Positions 1 to 10,400 of a stretch of 64,000 bases of DNA are shown here, in pieces. The DNA comes from Symbiodinium sp. CCMP2592 (taxonomy: Eukaryota; Sar; Dinophyceae; Suessiales; Symbiodiniaceae). Made by a program: the position numbers and the translations under genes. Below the pieces are notes generated by a model. The model made no database searches and was not told the origin of the DNA. It worked only from the letters and a program-made list of their open reading frames with translations. The stretch is taken from positions 248,001 through 312,000 of the forward strand of contig CAJNDT010000005.1 in assembly GCA_905221615.1 (NCBI GenBank). Direction: 5' to 3'. Every line of letters starts with the position of its first letter. Positions within the stretch are counted from its first letter, which is position 1.

Positions 1-1474
1 GCAGCCACGACCTAAACCCCCACCCAAACCCCCACCCAACCCCAAAACCCTGGCCCTGAAGACCTAAAACCTCTTGCAGAATTGTTTCGCTTATTGGGGC
101 GTCAGGAATGGGACTCTGTACTACTACTGTACTACTATTGTACTATTGTACTGCTACTGTATGCCTTGCTTATTGGGGGAGGGCTGCTAGGGTGAACCGC
201 CGAATCGGGGATTCGACCCTAGCTCAAAAGAGGCCTCTCCAGTACTAAAGTTTGTATAAAAAAATCAATTTTGGGTCCAATCTGGACCGACCCCCCTTTG
301 GGAAGGGTTTAGGGCTTAGGGTTTAGGGTTTGTTAGGGTTTAAGAGTTTAGGGTTCGTTAGGGTTTAGGGTTTTTGTAGGGTTTAGGGTTCAGGCGCTGG
401 CTTTATGCTTTGCTTATTGGGGGAATGTGCTCACTGGCTTTATGCTTTGCTTATTGGTATTATTTCTGTACTATTACTGTATTACTACTGTACTCCTGTA
501 CTACTGTTGTACTACCACTGTACTACTAGTGTACTACTGTACTACTATTGTACTACCACTGTACTATTACTGTACTACTATTGTACTACTGTACTACTAT
601 CGTATTACTACTGTACTACTATTGTACTACCACTGTACTACTGTTGTATTACTATTGTACTACTGCACTACTAGTGTACTACTACTGTACTACTATTGTA
701 CTACGGTACTATAATCGTACTACTACTGTACTACTACTGTACTACTATTGTGCTACTATTGTACTACTGTACTGTACTATTATTGTACTACTACTGTACT
801 ACTATTGTACTACCACTGTACTACTGTTGTGTTACTATTGTACTACTGCACTATTATTGTACTACTACTGTACTACTACTGTACTACTATTGTATTACTG
901 TACTATTATCGTACTACTACTGTACTACTACTGTACTACTACTGTACTACTATTGTGCTACTATTGTACTACTGTACTATTATTGTACTACTACTGTACT
1001 ACTATTGTACTACCTCTGTACTACTGTTGTATTACTATTGTACTACTGCACTATTATTGTACTACTATTGTACTACTACTGTTTTATTTCTACTGTACTA
1101 CTATTGTACTACTGTACTATTATTGTACCGCACAAAGCTTCAGACGTGGTCGATTGTGGGTGGGAGTGTGTGAGTGTAGGTTACGGAGGCAAAAGTGTTC
1201 AAAATGAAGGGTTTTTAGTCTTGGTAGTAGTCTTGGAGTGATCGGGGCTTGGTTTCCAGCATTTGGTGATCCCCAGACCCCCCCGACCCCCGACCGCGCA
1301 TTCGCGCAGAACCGCAGACCCTGCACCCAAGCCAACCCCCCAAACCCCGGCACCTCCCAATTCCCTGCCACTCAGTGTCCGGGGTTACCGGTTCCAAATT
1401 AAAGAGACCAAAACTTTTTGGTCGGGGGGAGGGGGGGGGGGGTACCCCACTATTAAACCGACCGCCACATTAAT
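1..1474. mobile_element. TIR element, copy 1 (left end outside window)
   Basis: This segment matches 61352-62656 from its first base (gcagccacga) to the shared right end CTAAACCGACCGCCACATTA near 1455-1474; after that the two copies diverge. The complete copy at 61187-62656 shows that about 165 bp of the left end lie before this window. It contains a stop-poor TACTACTGTAC-type repeat (440-1130), a TTTAGGG-like stretch (300-395) and a C/G-rich right part (1260-1450). No transposase-like protein is visible, so it is probably non-autonomous. The long plus-strand frames in it (Tyr-Tyr-Cys-Thr-Thr repeats) are products of the simple repeat, not genes. Confidence 0.7.
440..1130. repeat. TACTACTGTAC-type low-complexity array with a higher-order period
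   Basis: The array is built of TACTACTGTAC and TACTATTGTAC blocks. A longer block, beginning gtactactattgtactacca and running through ctgttgt to actgcact, recurs near 617, 801 and 995, giving a higher-order period of about 185-195 bp. The other copy of the element shows the same block near 61965 and 62151. The repeat is nearly stop-free in the plus frames. Confidence 0.85.
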
Positions 1475-1476
1475 TT

Positions 1477-1528
1477 AGAGAGAGAGAGAGACACACACAC
1501 ACACACATGTGTGTGTGTGTGTGTGTAT
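1477..1528. repeat. (GA)n(CA)n(GT)n microsatellite
   Basis: A GA run passes into CA and then GT. The (AC)n/(GT)n halves are self-complementary and can form a hairpin. Confidence 0.9.
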
Positions 1529-2285
1529 TTATAATATCTCTATGGCAGCCTCGCCGTGTTCTGGTCTTCAGTTGCCGCTGCCAGAGCGTTCGATGAACCT
1601 TTCCCGAGATCTGGAGATCGAAACAAATGTCCCTGGATGCTGTGCGCAACAACCCCTGGAACTCGAAACCCGAAATCCGTACGGACCAAACAGTTCCTGA
1701 GAGCTGGGGGCAAGAACTCACTATTCTCTCTTCGGCCTGCGATGTCAGCATTCTCTTTCTTGTCCTGGGCTCCGGTGTAACGATTGAGGGAGGACAAAAA
1801 ACAGCAGACTTGAAGTGCTCAGGCAGGAAGACCAGGGCCGTGGGCTGAGGAGGTTCAGAGGGTCGTCGACGGCATGCCATGCAGCATGTTTATGTAGGGT
1901 CATGCAAGCAGGAAACTGCAAGGCAGATAAGCTTTGCAGTTCCTGCGAATTCTATCCGGTCCCAAGTCCAAAGACGTGCAATGTTTGCTCTTGGCACCTC
2001 GACTTCCTTGCTGTCATACAGACGATGACGACTATTATCCCAATGAGCTCTAAACTCTAAACCCCTCCGAAGCTCAGAAGCCCTCAACTGTGTTGGGGCT
2101 AAGGGATCTTGAAGAATCCAGTGCGGGCAGGATTCCACGTGGCCCTCAATGCGGACGGAATACTCATCCTCGCTTTCAGCGGTCTTTTTGGGGTGAATGA
2201 TGAGGGCCTTTGGGGCGTCGGTAGGCGGGCGAATTTTCAGACAAGCATGTGCGAGGCAATGACCGGGTCACTGTTGCTTCTTCAT
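1529..2285. other. No confident gene
   Basis: Short overlapping frames exist on both strands between 1540 and 2140. None has clear codon bias or a convincing splice-site pair. A minus-strand exon around 1600-1720 cannot be excluded, because it has CAG acceptor-like sites, but I cannot support one. Confidence 0.4.
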
Positions 2286-2390
2286 ATTGGAGTTTCAGAA
2301 AATAGAGGACCCTAAATAGTACCCTAAGTATAGGATCCTTATTATAAGGACCCCAAAATAAGGTACCCCAAATATTCTGAAACTCCCATA
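2286..2390. mobile_element. Foldback element, family H1
   Basis: The ends are inverted repeats (GGAGTTTCAGAAAATAG against ATATTCTGAAACTCC) around a GGATCC centre and a GGTACC-like inner block. Related copies lie at 6679, 36772, 46319, 51694 and 58764. Confidence 0.75.
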
Positions 2391-2489
2391 TGCATGATGT
2401 ACGACGCTTCATCGCTAGTTTGGGGGCCACACCGAGACACCACACACGACTCGGGTTTGGCGATGCTCTGGTTTATTGAAAAAGCACTA

Positions 2490-2580
2490 GCCTGAACCCC
2501 TAAACCCCTAAACCCTGAAACCCTAAACTCTAAAACCTCAACCTCTAAACCCTAAAACCCTAAATCCTAAACCCTCATCC
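2490..2580. repeat. Degenerate CCCTAAA (telomere-like) tract
   Basis: A run of CCCTAAA, CCCCTAAA and CCCTAAAC variants. Confidence 0.85.
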
Positions 2581-2613
2581 CTGGATCAGGAGAAGGCTTC
2601 GTTAGTCCTCGAC

Positions 2614-2652
2614 CAAGTTCTTGCTGAAGACTGCCAGGAGGGGCTTTGCCTC
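2614..2652 (-). CDS. Possible small exon
   Basis: On the minus strand an acceptor-like CAGCTTCAG is followed by 13 codons (EAKPLLAVFSKNL) and a GT donor (TTG|GTCGAGG). If not spliced, the frame reaches a TAA five codons later, so this could be a terminal exon. It is on the same strand as the exon chain at 27-61 kb, but no link across the LINE can be shown. Confidence 0.3.
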
Positions 2653-2884
2653 CTGAAGCTGTGGGGCTAAACCCTAAACCATAGTTCCCTCCGGGTAGGA
2701 TTATTGTCTCGAACCTTCTTCGGATAGCATTATGGACTCGAATTTTCAATGTTTAGAAAGGAGGTTGGCATAGTAGTCGAGGACTTAGGCCCACGAGACC
2801 TAAGCCCGGGCAGGTGTTTATGTGCGGCTCTAAAAATCACGACGAGTATGCAGAATCGTCTCTCCGACTCAGCAAGTACTTGCG

Positions 2885-3470
2885 GTATGTGTGTGTGTGT
2901 GTGTCTGTATATATGTATGTATGTATGTACATAGGTAAGTAGGTGTGTATGTATGTATGTATGTATGCATGTATGCAATCATGTCTGTAAGTGTGCGCGG
3001 GTGTGTAATGTATGTGTCATGGTGTGTATGTATTTATGTGTGCATGTACACATGTATGATGCATGCATGCATAGCTGGCATATCTATTCCCAGACATGCG
3101 TGCCTATACCATGTGCATCTACCATGTATGCAAGCAAACATGTACACTGACACATCCACACATCCGTCCATCCATGCATCCAGGCATCCATGCGCACATC
3201 CATCCATCCATCCATCCATTCATCCATCCGTCCGTCCGTCCGTGCGTCCATCGATCCATCCATCCAGCCAGCCATCCGTCCATCCATCCAATCTACGCAT
3301 CCATACCATACATGCAAACATTGACATCCATGCTTCCTAGCATCCATGATTTCCATGCATCCATCCATTCATCCCTCGCTTCCTCCCTCCGTCCTCCGTC
3401 CATCCAGCCACCCACCCACCCACCCATCCATCCATCCATCCATCCATCCGTATGTACGTACATACCGTAT
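2885..3470. repeat. GT/ATGT and CATC tetranucleotide microsatellites
   Basis: ATGT-type repeats (2885-2980) pass into imperfect CATC/CATG/CGTC repeats (3090-3460). The frames here (HPSIHPSI or MDGWMDGW) are products of the repeat. Confidence 0.9.
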
Positions 3471-4265
3471 TCATGCACAAGGTTTGATTCAGAGCCCCGA
3501 GGGCTCATCAGGACTTGCGCAATACAATCTCCGACTCTCCGACTCAGAAACCGTGGTTGTCTTGATTCAATACCATATACTAGGCCACGACCTCGGATTC
3601 AATCCCTCAGTCCCGGACGTTGACATAAAGATTACGCTTCAGGGCTCCTTTAAAGGTTCCATAGTGTTCCCATTGAAGCGTTCTCTCAGGGGTACTACAA
3701 GGGCGTTATGATGCTGGGGTCCTCACTTGAATTGGAATGGGATTGTGCTGTAGCATAAGTAATTTAGGCTTCTAATTATACTCCCTGTATTCAGGACTGT
3801 CAGCAAGTACTCTGACCGTGTCGTGTAGTTCTATGTAGTAGGTGTAACTCGCAAAAGTAATGCGCTAAGAAGAACTCACACACCAGACCGCTTTGGTTCT
3901 AGGGTATCGGGTTTTAGGGTAATCAGATTTGATATTATAGGGTTTGGGGAATATTAAGTTAGTAGTTCTCGAGACTTCAGCCCTAAATACTGAAGCCTAA
4001 AAAACTACAGCCGGAACCATGAACCCTAAACCTTACCCCCAAAGCTTTAGGCCTAATCGCCAGCTCTGCATTGCCCCCCCCCCCCCCCCTGTCAGGGTTC
4101 TATATAAGGGTCCCTTGTAAGGGTTCGCAAGAAAGGGTCCCTTTCAGGGTTCCCCAGAGATCCCACATAAACAAACCTTGCAAAACCGCCCAAGCTCCTG
4201 CAGCAATTCTGTACTGCCCTGGCACGGCAGCTTGAAGGATTGAGGCTGAGGCTGCTACATCTTCT
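3471..4265. other. Nothing recognised; poly-C at about 4074-4090
   Basis: Ordinary AT-richer sequence with scattered CCCTAAA-like words and a homopolymeric C tract. No exon-like island was found. Confidence 0.5.
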
Positions 4266-4279
4266 TGCACTTCCTAGAG

Positions 4280-4740
4280 AAGCAGTCATATAGATATGTA
4301 TATATATATATATAAATATATACATATCATATGTACAAAATACATATCTGTGTGTATATACATATATATATAGAGAGAGAGATATAGATGTATACACATA
4401 CACTGGATCCATTTGCGATGTAGGCGTATACATATACACACACCTACAAAAACATATACACATCCATGTGCATACAAATACCATACCCATACCCAACCAT
4501 ACATACATACCTGCCTATACATACATACATAACCCGTATATACATGCATACATACCTAGATACGTACATACATACATACATACATACATACACGAACAGA
4601 GCATACTTGCAGTACGGAAACCAACACATGTTCAGATATGATACCTGTGCCTGTCCCGCCCCCTTTCTCTAGATGCGGCCGCTGAATGTATGTATGAATG
4701 TGTGTATCTATGCACACACATATTAGCATGTCATACATAC
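4280..4740. repeat. AT and ATAC/ATGT microsatellite block
   Basis: TATA runs at about 4295-4385, then ATAC/CATA repeats at 4420-4600. All frames here are low complexity. Confidence 0.85.
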
Positions 4741-5136
4741 ACTTTAAGCACAAGTACAGAGACATGCTCGAGCATAGGTAGAACAAAAACATAAGGTCAG
4801 GTGCAATTAAGCGAATCATCGTTGACTTGCTAGTACGTCATGTCGTGTGCAAGAATTCCAGGTCTTCATCGGTTTGCCAGGCTGGTGGTCTGCGAACCTT
4901 ACCTAGTTGGGGCTTTTAAAGCCTTTGAAAAAACCTCTGGGAAAATACAAAATGCCTAAAGCCCTACCTGGTTAAGATGGTCTGGGATTTGGGGAATTTT
5001 TTTGCGCTCCCAGGTGTCGAACGTAGGGAAAAAGCTTAGACCTGAAACTTGAAACCTACAGCGACGGTCTTAGGGTCAAGCCTGCTGAAGGGTTCATTGA
5101 GGTTTGGGGCAACAGATCTTGAAATGCTCGACCAAC

Positions 5137-5189
5137 CTCACACAGCTCCAGAAAGCCCGTTTGGTCCACGAAGATGATCAGAGCTTCTA

Positions 5190-5223
<34 letters not shown>

Positions 5224-5228
5224 TTCTT
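5137..5228 (-). CDS. Possible exon carrying a (GA)n microsatellite
   Basis: On the minus strand a TCCTGCAG acceptor is followed by a Glu/Arg-rich stretch coded by the GA repeat (plus-strand CT run, 5190-5222), then VEALIIFVDQTGFLELCE and a GT donor (GAG|GTTGGTCG). The non-repeat part has plausible composition. The link to the main gene is not established. Confidence 0.35.
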
Positions 5229-6678
5229 CTGCAGGACACGAGGGACGAGTTAACTCATACTTCAGGCGGGGATGTGAAAACAAGCTCGAACATGACTGAT
5301 TGTCTGGAAATATCTCTGAGTTGTCCTTTAAGCCCTTTGAAAATTATGTAGTACTATGGTTCTCTACAAAATAGTAGGGGAAATTAAAAAAGATCCCAAA
5401 GGACAACCCAGATCTTAACATGTTTTCATTCTCTGTCGCTCTCTATCTTTCTTTCTGTTTTTCTTCTGTCCCTCGCTGGTTCTTTCTGTCTTTATATCTT
5501 TCTCTCTCCCTCTCTGCTGCGCCTCTGCAAAGTAGAGACCGCTCGGGTAGCTCATCATCTCCATCTCCTTCCCGCATAGTCACGGTAGCCCAAGGTGTTT
5601 AGGGTGAAGGGAATTCCAAAAGGCCCTGAAGTATGAAACTGCAAAGCCCCAAAGCCGCAAAATGCTTCACCCTAACATGCTGAAAGCAGGGGCTTCAATT
5701 ATTAGACTAGGATTTCGGGCTCCTTTGTAGCATTAGTTACAATAGGGAACCTCACGGAACATTATTGGTCATTGTTAAAAGCTTCTATATTAGATCGTGC
5801 CGGGGCGCTGCCGGAAGAGGGCCGCTTCGCACGACCATTTCCTTCAGCTGGGGAATTTGGGTATGAGGGTTCAGCCTTGGTACAGGTCTTGATTAACAGC
5901 ACCAATGTTCGCAACACTATAGGATTCGCGGTGCAACTACCAGATAACAACATGTACCATAGGAAAAGGAGTCATAGGACGATGTTCAGATTTCGGAGTT
6001 TAACATACGGGCAACAAAAAACCTAGTCTTGAGTAAAACCTTCCTTCTTCTGGACTCTTTACTTTAGTCATCGTATAGTATAGTATACCGCAACACCCTA
6101 TTCAGTTCGTTCCGGAGCCTGTCCGAGGGCGTTTGGGCTGAATCGTCTCCCCTGTATTCAAGCTCCAGGCGAGAGGCGCAACAACACCATGACTGTCGGG
6201 ACACAGGGTCCGGATACAAAGGTTTTAGGGCTTAGGGTTGAGGGTTGAGATGATACAGAAGCCAATATGGGGGCCTTAAAAATCACGATAGATTTTTGGG
6301 GCTGACCGTGGTTAGGGCTGCAGTGCCTTGAGGAAGCTGAGCAGCCGACAGCAGATGTGGGTTTGCATATTGACAAACTCTCATGTTAAGCCGCTCTTGG
6401 GGTGGAGGTGCACCGACTTCACGATCTAATTACGGGTTGAGAACGAAATCCTACCCTAAACCCTAACTGCTCTGAATCCGGAACCCTCAACGCTTACTAC
6501 ACCCCATGATTCCAACCCGCCCCCAGAAAACATGCTAGAGGCCACTCAGCCGGTTTCGATTCGATTTCCCGGTGCCCGAAGGACTGTGAAAGCCTCCGAG
6601 GTGCCACAGATCCCACTTTGAAAGCCGAAACCCTTTAACCCCAACCCTACAAAATACCTTTGCATGCTCGATTTAGAA
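5229..6678. other. No confident gene
   Basis: A plus-strand frame at 5772-6026 (84 codons, reads protein-like in the middle) has no supporting splice or start context. A 20-bp minus-strand micro-exon at 6307-6326 (acceptor CTTCCTCAAG, donor ACG|GTCAGCC) would be phase-compatible with the exon at 27352-27383, but this is weak evidence. Confidence 0.3.
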
Positions 6679-6790
6679 ATATGGGAGTTTCCGAAAATAG
6701 GGGACCCTAGTATAGTACCCTAAATAGTAGGATCCTTATTATAAGGACCCCCAAAATAAGGTACCCCTAGTTTTCGGAAACTCCCATATA
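6679..6790. mobile_element. Foldback element, family H1
   Basis: Near-perfect inverted ends (ATATGGGAGTTTCCGAAAA against TTTTCGGAAACTCCCATAT), an inner ACCCTA/TAGGGT-type block and a GGATCC centre. This is the best-preserved H1 copy. Confidence 0.85.
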
Positions 6791-6799
6791 GGGTGGCAG

Positions 6800-7271
6800 G
6801 CCCAAGCTCTCAGGAAGAACGGACCCTTAAAGTTAAATATATGGGGTATGGTTTTATTATTAGTATCTCCCTAATAAAACCCAATATATGCACTCACCTA
6901 ATCCTAAACGGAGCCCTAACGACACTCACCAAAACGGTAATATAAACCCTGAATCATACAACCCGCAACCCAAGCCACCAAAGCCATGTCCCAAACTGTA
7001 AAGGTTGACTATAGTAACCCTTTCAAGCTATTATAGTATCCCTTAAAGGAAGCCTTTAGGGAACCCTAAACCCTGAACTCTCGACCCTGAACCCCTAACC
7101 CCTTAGACCCCGGAGCCCAAAGCCCTACCTAGACTCCCCAACTACCCTCTAATATACCCTAAATACCCACTATTGAGGGCCACAAGGGCTCCATTAAGGG
7201 GCGCTTGGGGGTTCCTGGTAAGGTCCTAAACCCCAAACCCTAAACCCCTAGACCCCAAACCCCCAAACCCT
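6800..7271. other. Telomere-like degenerate repeats flanking the LINE 3' end
   Basis: CCCTAAA, CCCTGAA and CCCCAAA variants dominate from about 7060 to 7271. They abut the 3' end of the minus-strand retroelement. No gene is visible. Confidence 0.7.
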
Positions 7272-7400
7272 AAACTCACTCACTCACGCGCCAGAGGAAG
7301 GTCCTGTGCTATCCAAGTCATGCAAGGGCCGAAAAGCAGAGCTGCTGTAGCACTGCGGCCAGAAACTAGAGAAACAAAGCCTGTACAAAAACGAAGGGCC

Positions 7401-10400
7401 TCAGGCAGCCGGATAGGCCCAGAAAGCCCGCAAGGAAAGCGGGGGCGGGGCCGCAGGAGCAGAACCGGCAATGATGGCGCGAGCAAACGAGGCCAAGGAA
7501 GCAGAGCTCGCAGCCAGGAAAACAGGACCTGCAGGGGACCAGAAGTCCAAGAAGACGGCAGAAGGAAGCAGCCGCCGCAAGAGGACGAGGCCCTGATGAC
7601 TGGGGCGCCCGGGAATCCAGAGGGCGCCGAACCGCAGAACAACCTTACAGGACATGCGGAAGGAGATCAAGGCAGCAGCAATCCCCAACAGAGACCATCT
7701 GCCGGAGGTCGCATCGCCAAGAGAAACAGGAGCACCAAGCCCGGAAGACGAGGCGCGACGGAGGACGCCAAGCGACCGGAAGGCCCGGAACTCCCAAGGG
7801 GCAAGGAGCTCCAAGGCTGACCACAGGGGCCAGAAGCAATGCCACGATGGGGGAAGCCGAAAGACCCCACCCATGGCGAGAAGCCCAGGCCACCAGGGTG
7901 TAGGCAGAGCCCAATCCTTGCCTGAGGCGGCCCCATCGACAAAGGAGAACCAAGAGGGCAAGAAACCCACAAATGACAAAGATGAGGCGAGGCGAGACAG
8001 GGAGGGCTCCGAAACTGGAGCCGTAGCTTGGAGAGATCCAAGTCCGGCAGGGGTTGGAGCAGCAATGGAGGACCCTGTGACGGCCCGTTGCAGGTTGCCG
8101 GGGACGAGGTCGGAGAGGGCCGGTGAGCGCTGCGCTGTATCCCACTCCTGTTGCAGCTCCTCCTCATCAGCAGGCAGGCCCAGATCCGCGGCCCGACGCT
8201 GTGCTGGGGTGGCATTGCAGGGCCCGCAAAGGCGTTGTGGGGCAACACCCCTGTGGGCCGTTCTACCCTTGCGTTTGGTGCCAGACCCATACTGGTAGAC
8301 AGGCCCTACCGTCACCCGAAGCCCATGCAAGCAGGCCCGGTGGGATTGCAAATGGTATTTCAGCCGATCCGAAGAGTGGAAATCGTGCATACACCAGAGG
8401 CAGACAGAGCCGGCCATGTAGGCAGTCACATCGGACAGCACGCCATGCTTGCGATGCATGTGGGCTCTGACCGCGTGCAGGCTCGGGAAAAAGATGCTGC
8501 ACACCGGGCATCGATGGGCCTGGGGGGGTCCTATAATTTGGGTGGCCTTACGGGTAGAGAGGTCATCCCACAGCTGAGCACAGGCAGAGTACCTATGTCC
8601 AAACTTGCTGAGTGCCTTGCAGGCGCGAAGGAGGGCACGGCTGTGGGTATGAACAAACAGAACCGTGACGGCGGGGGGAGAGTTCGGGTCCCAAACTTCA
8701 AGCGCAACCCCAACCCTCATACATGCTGCAACGAGGGCCTGGCACCAAGGGAGGGCCCTGTTCCACGCCGCGTCGACGATTTCACGCACCGCCGTGGGTG
8801 CTTTGCAGAAGAGCTGGACGCAAAGGCGACACTGACTGATGGTAGTAGCCAGGTCAGGAGGAGTAATGTCGGCAAGGAGCCGAAGCAGTGGGGTGGTGAG
8901 CTTGTGCCCGACCTGCCACGAGGACAACAGGATCCTGGCCGTGCGATCGAAGAGGCCAGTGAGAGGGGCCGTGGCACGGCCGGAGTCGGCCAGAGACATA
9001 GCAAGGGAGGAATACGCGGAGGGCAGGACTCGTCCCGCGACCCACGCCCGTTTAAGTTCCCAGGGCAAGCAATTGCTGCAGAGGAGGGTGCGGGCAAGGG
9101 AGGCCGCAGCGGCGCCTCGTTGGGCGGCAAGCTCACAATCGCGGCGGCCCGTATCCCGAGGCAGCTGAGCCACACCCAGATACTTATACTCGGGACACAA
9201 CCTGATGCTGTCAGAATCAGAGATCTTTAACATGGCATCGCCAGTAAGGAGAACTCCGCGGGCCGCCCGAGCGCCCTCCCCCCGGATGTCAACAAGGGCC
9301 TCAGTTTTACCCGCACCCAAATTAACACGAAATCGGAGGAGTCGGAGAGTGTCAAGGATAATGCCGACCAGCACGGGCAGTTGAACAAGAAGATCAGCTG
9401 GTCGGTCAAAATCGGCCATAACCGCAAGGTCGTCAGCCCAGCCGATGGGCTTGACCCCTGGGGAGAGGCCGACTTCAGCGCCGGCGCTGGTGTGAACAAT
9501 GCCCTGGCGGGTGGCAACGCGCTGGATGTGCTGAAGACCGACAGCGAAGAGGGCCCCAAAAAGGATATCAGCCAGGCCGTCACCTGGACGAGACCCCCGT
9601 GACGCAAGATAAATGTTGGAAGAGCCAGAGAGTGACCAGTGGGAGAGGGCGACGCAGTCACGGAGGAGCGCAACAACGTCCTCTGTAACCCCCAAGGCAG
9701 CAAGGGCCCCTTGTTGTTGGAGGCTGAGAACCAGCCCAGCAAGGTGGTGATGCTCTGGCAAGGCAACATCATCAGGAAAGCCTTCAAAGAGGAGATCCCG
9801 GCTGGCCTCATAGTACGCGGCCTGGATATCGACGAAGACCACGGCAACACATCGGCCGGCAGAGATGGAAAGGTCCCAGGCACAACGGAAGGCGGCCAAC
9901 GCAAATCCTGTGTGGACACCTTTGCGGCCCCCGAGCTGCATAGGCTCGTATCGCGACAAGACGTGGCCACCCACAGTGGAGCGCAAATGCGAATGCCAGA
10001 GCTTCGCGATGCCGTTCAATAGCGCGATAGAGCGGTAATTGGCAGGAAGAGAGGCAGGGCCCTTCTTGTAAAGGGCACATACAATGGCAGCCTTAAAGGC
10101 AAAAGGCTCCCTTCCTTGGAGAGCGATGCGCACGCACAGGGGCCAGAGCCACTGCCCTGCTGAGGCTCCCTGCGCGCGCCAGAGCTCGTTCCGCAATCCG
10201 TCTGGTCCTGGGGCCTTGGCGGCCGCCTGTCGGACACACATTTGTTCCATCTGCAAGAGGGTAGGAACCGCCTCGGCGCACGGGAGGCGCGGTTCATTCA
10301 TCCATCGCTCAGCGGCGCTGGAGAGCTGCACTGGGCTGACCAGACTGGCCCCCTCCTGATCACGGAACTGGGCCTCCAACTCACTATCAATGTCGAACCC

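Noticed and set aside
405-1241. Plus-strand frames of up to 219 codons rich in Tyr, Cys, Thr, Leu
   Set aside because: They are translations of the TACTACTGTAC simple repeat, present in several frames at once.
2945-3623. Frames rich in HPSI or MDGW
   Set aside because: Translations of CATC/ATGT microsatellites.
6540-6600. tRNA-like B-box (GGTTTCGATTCGATTTC)
   Set aside because: No matching A-box or cloverleaf could be drawn around it.
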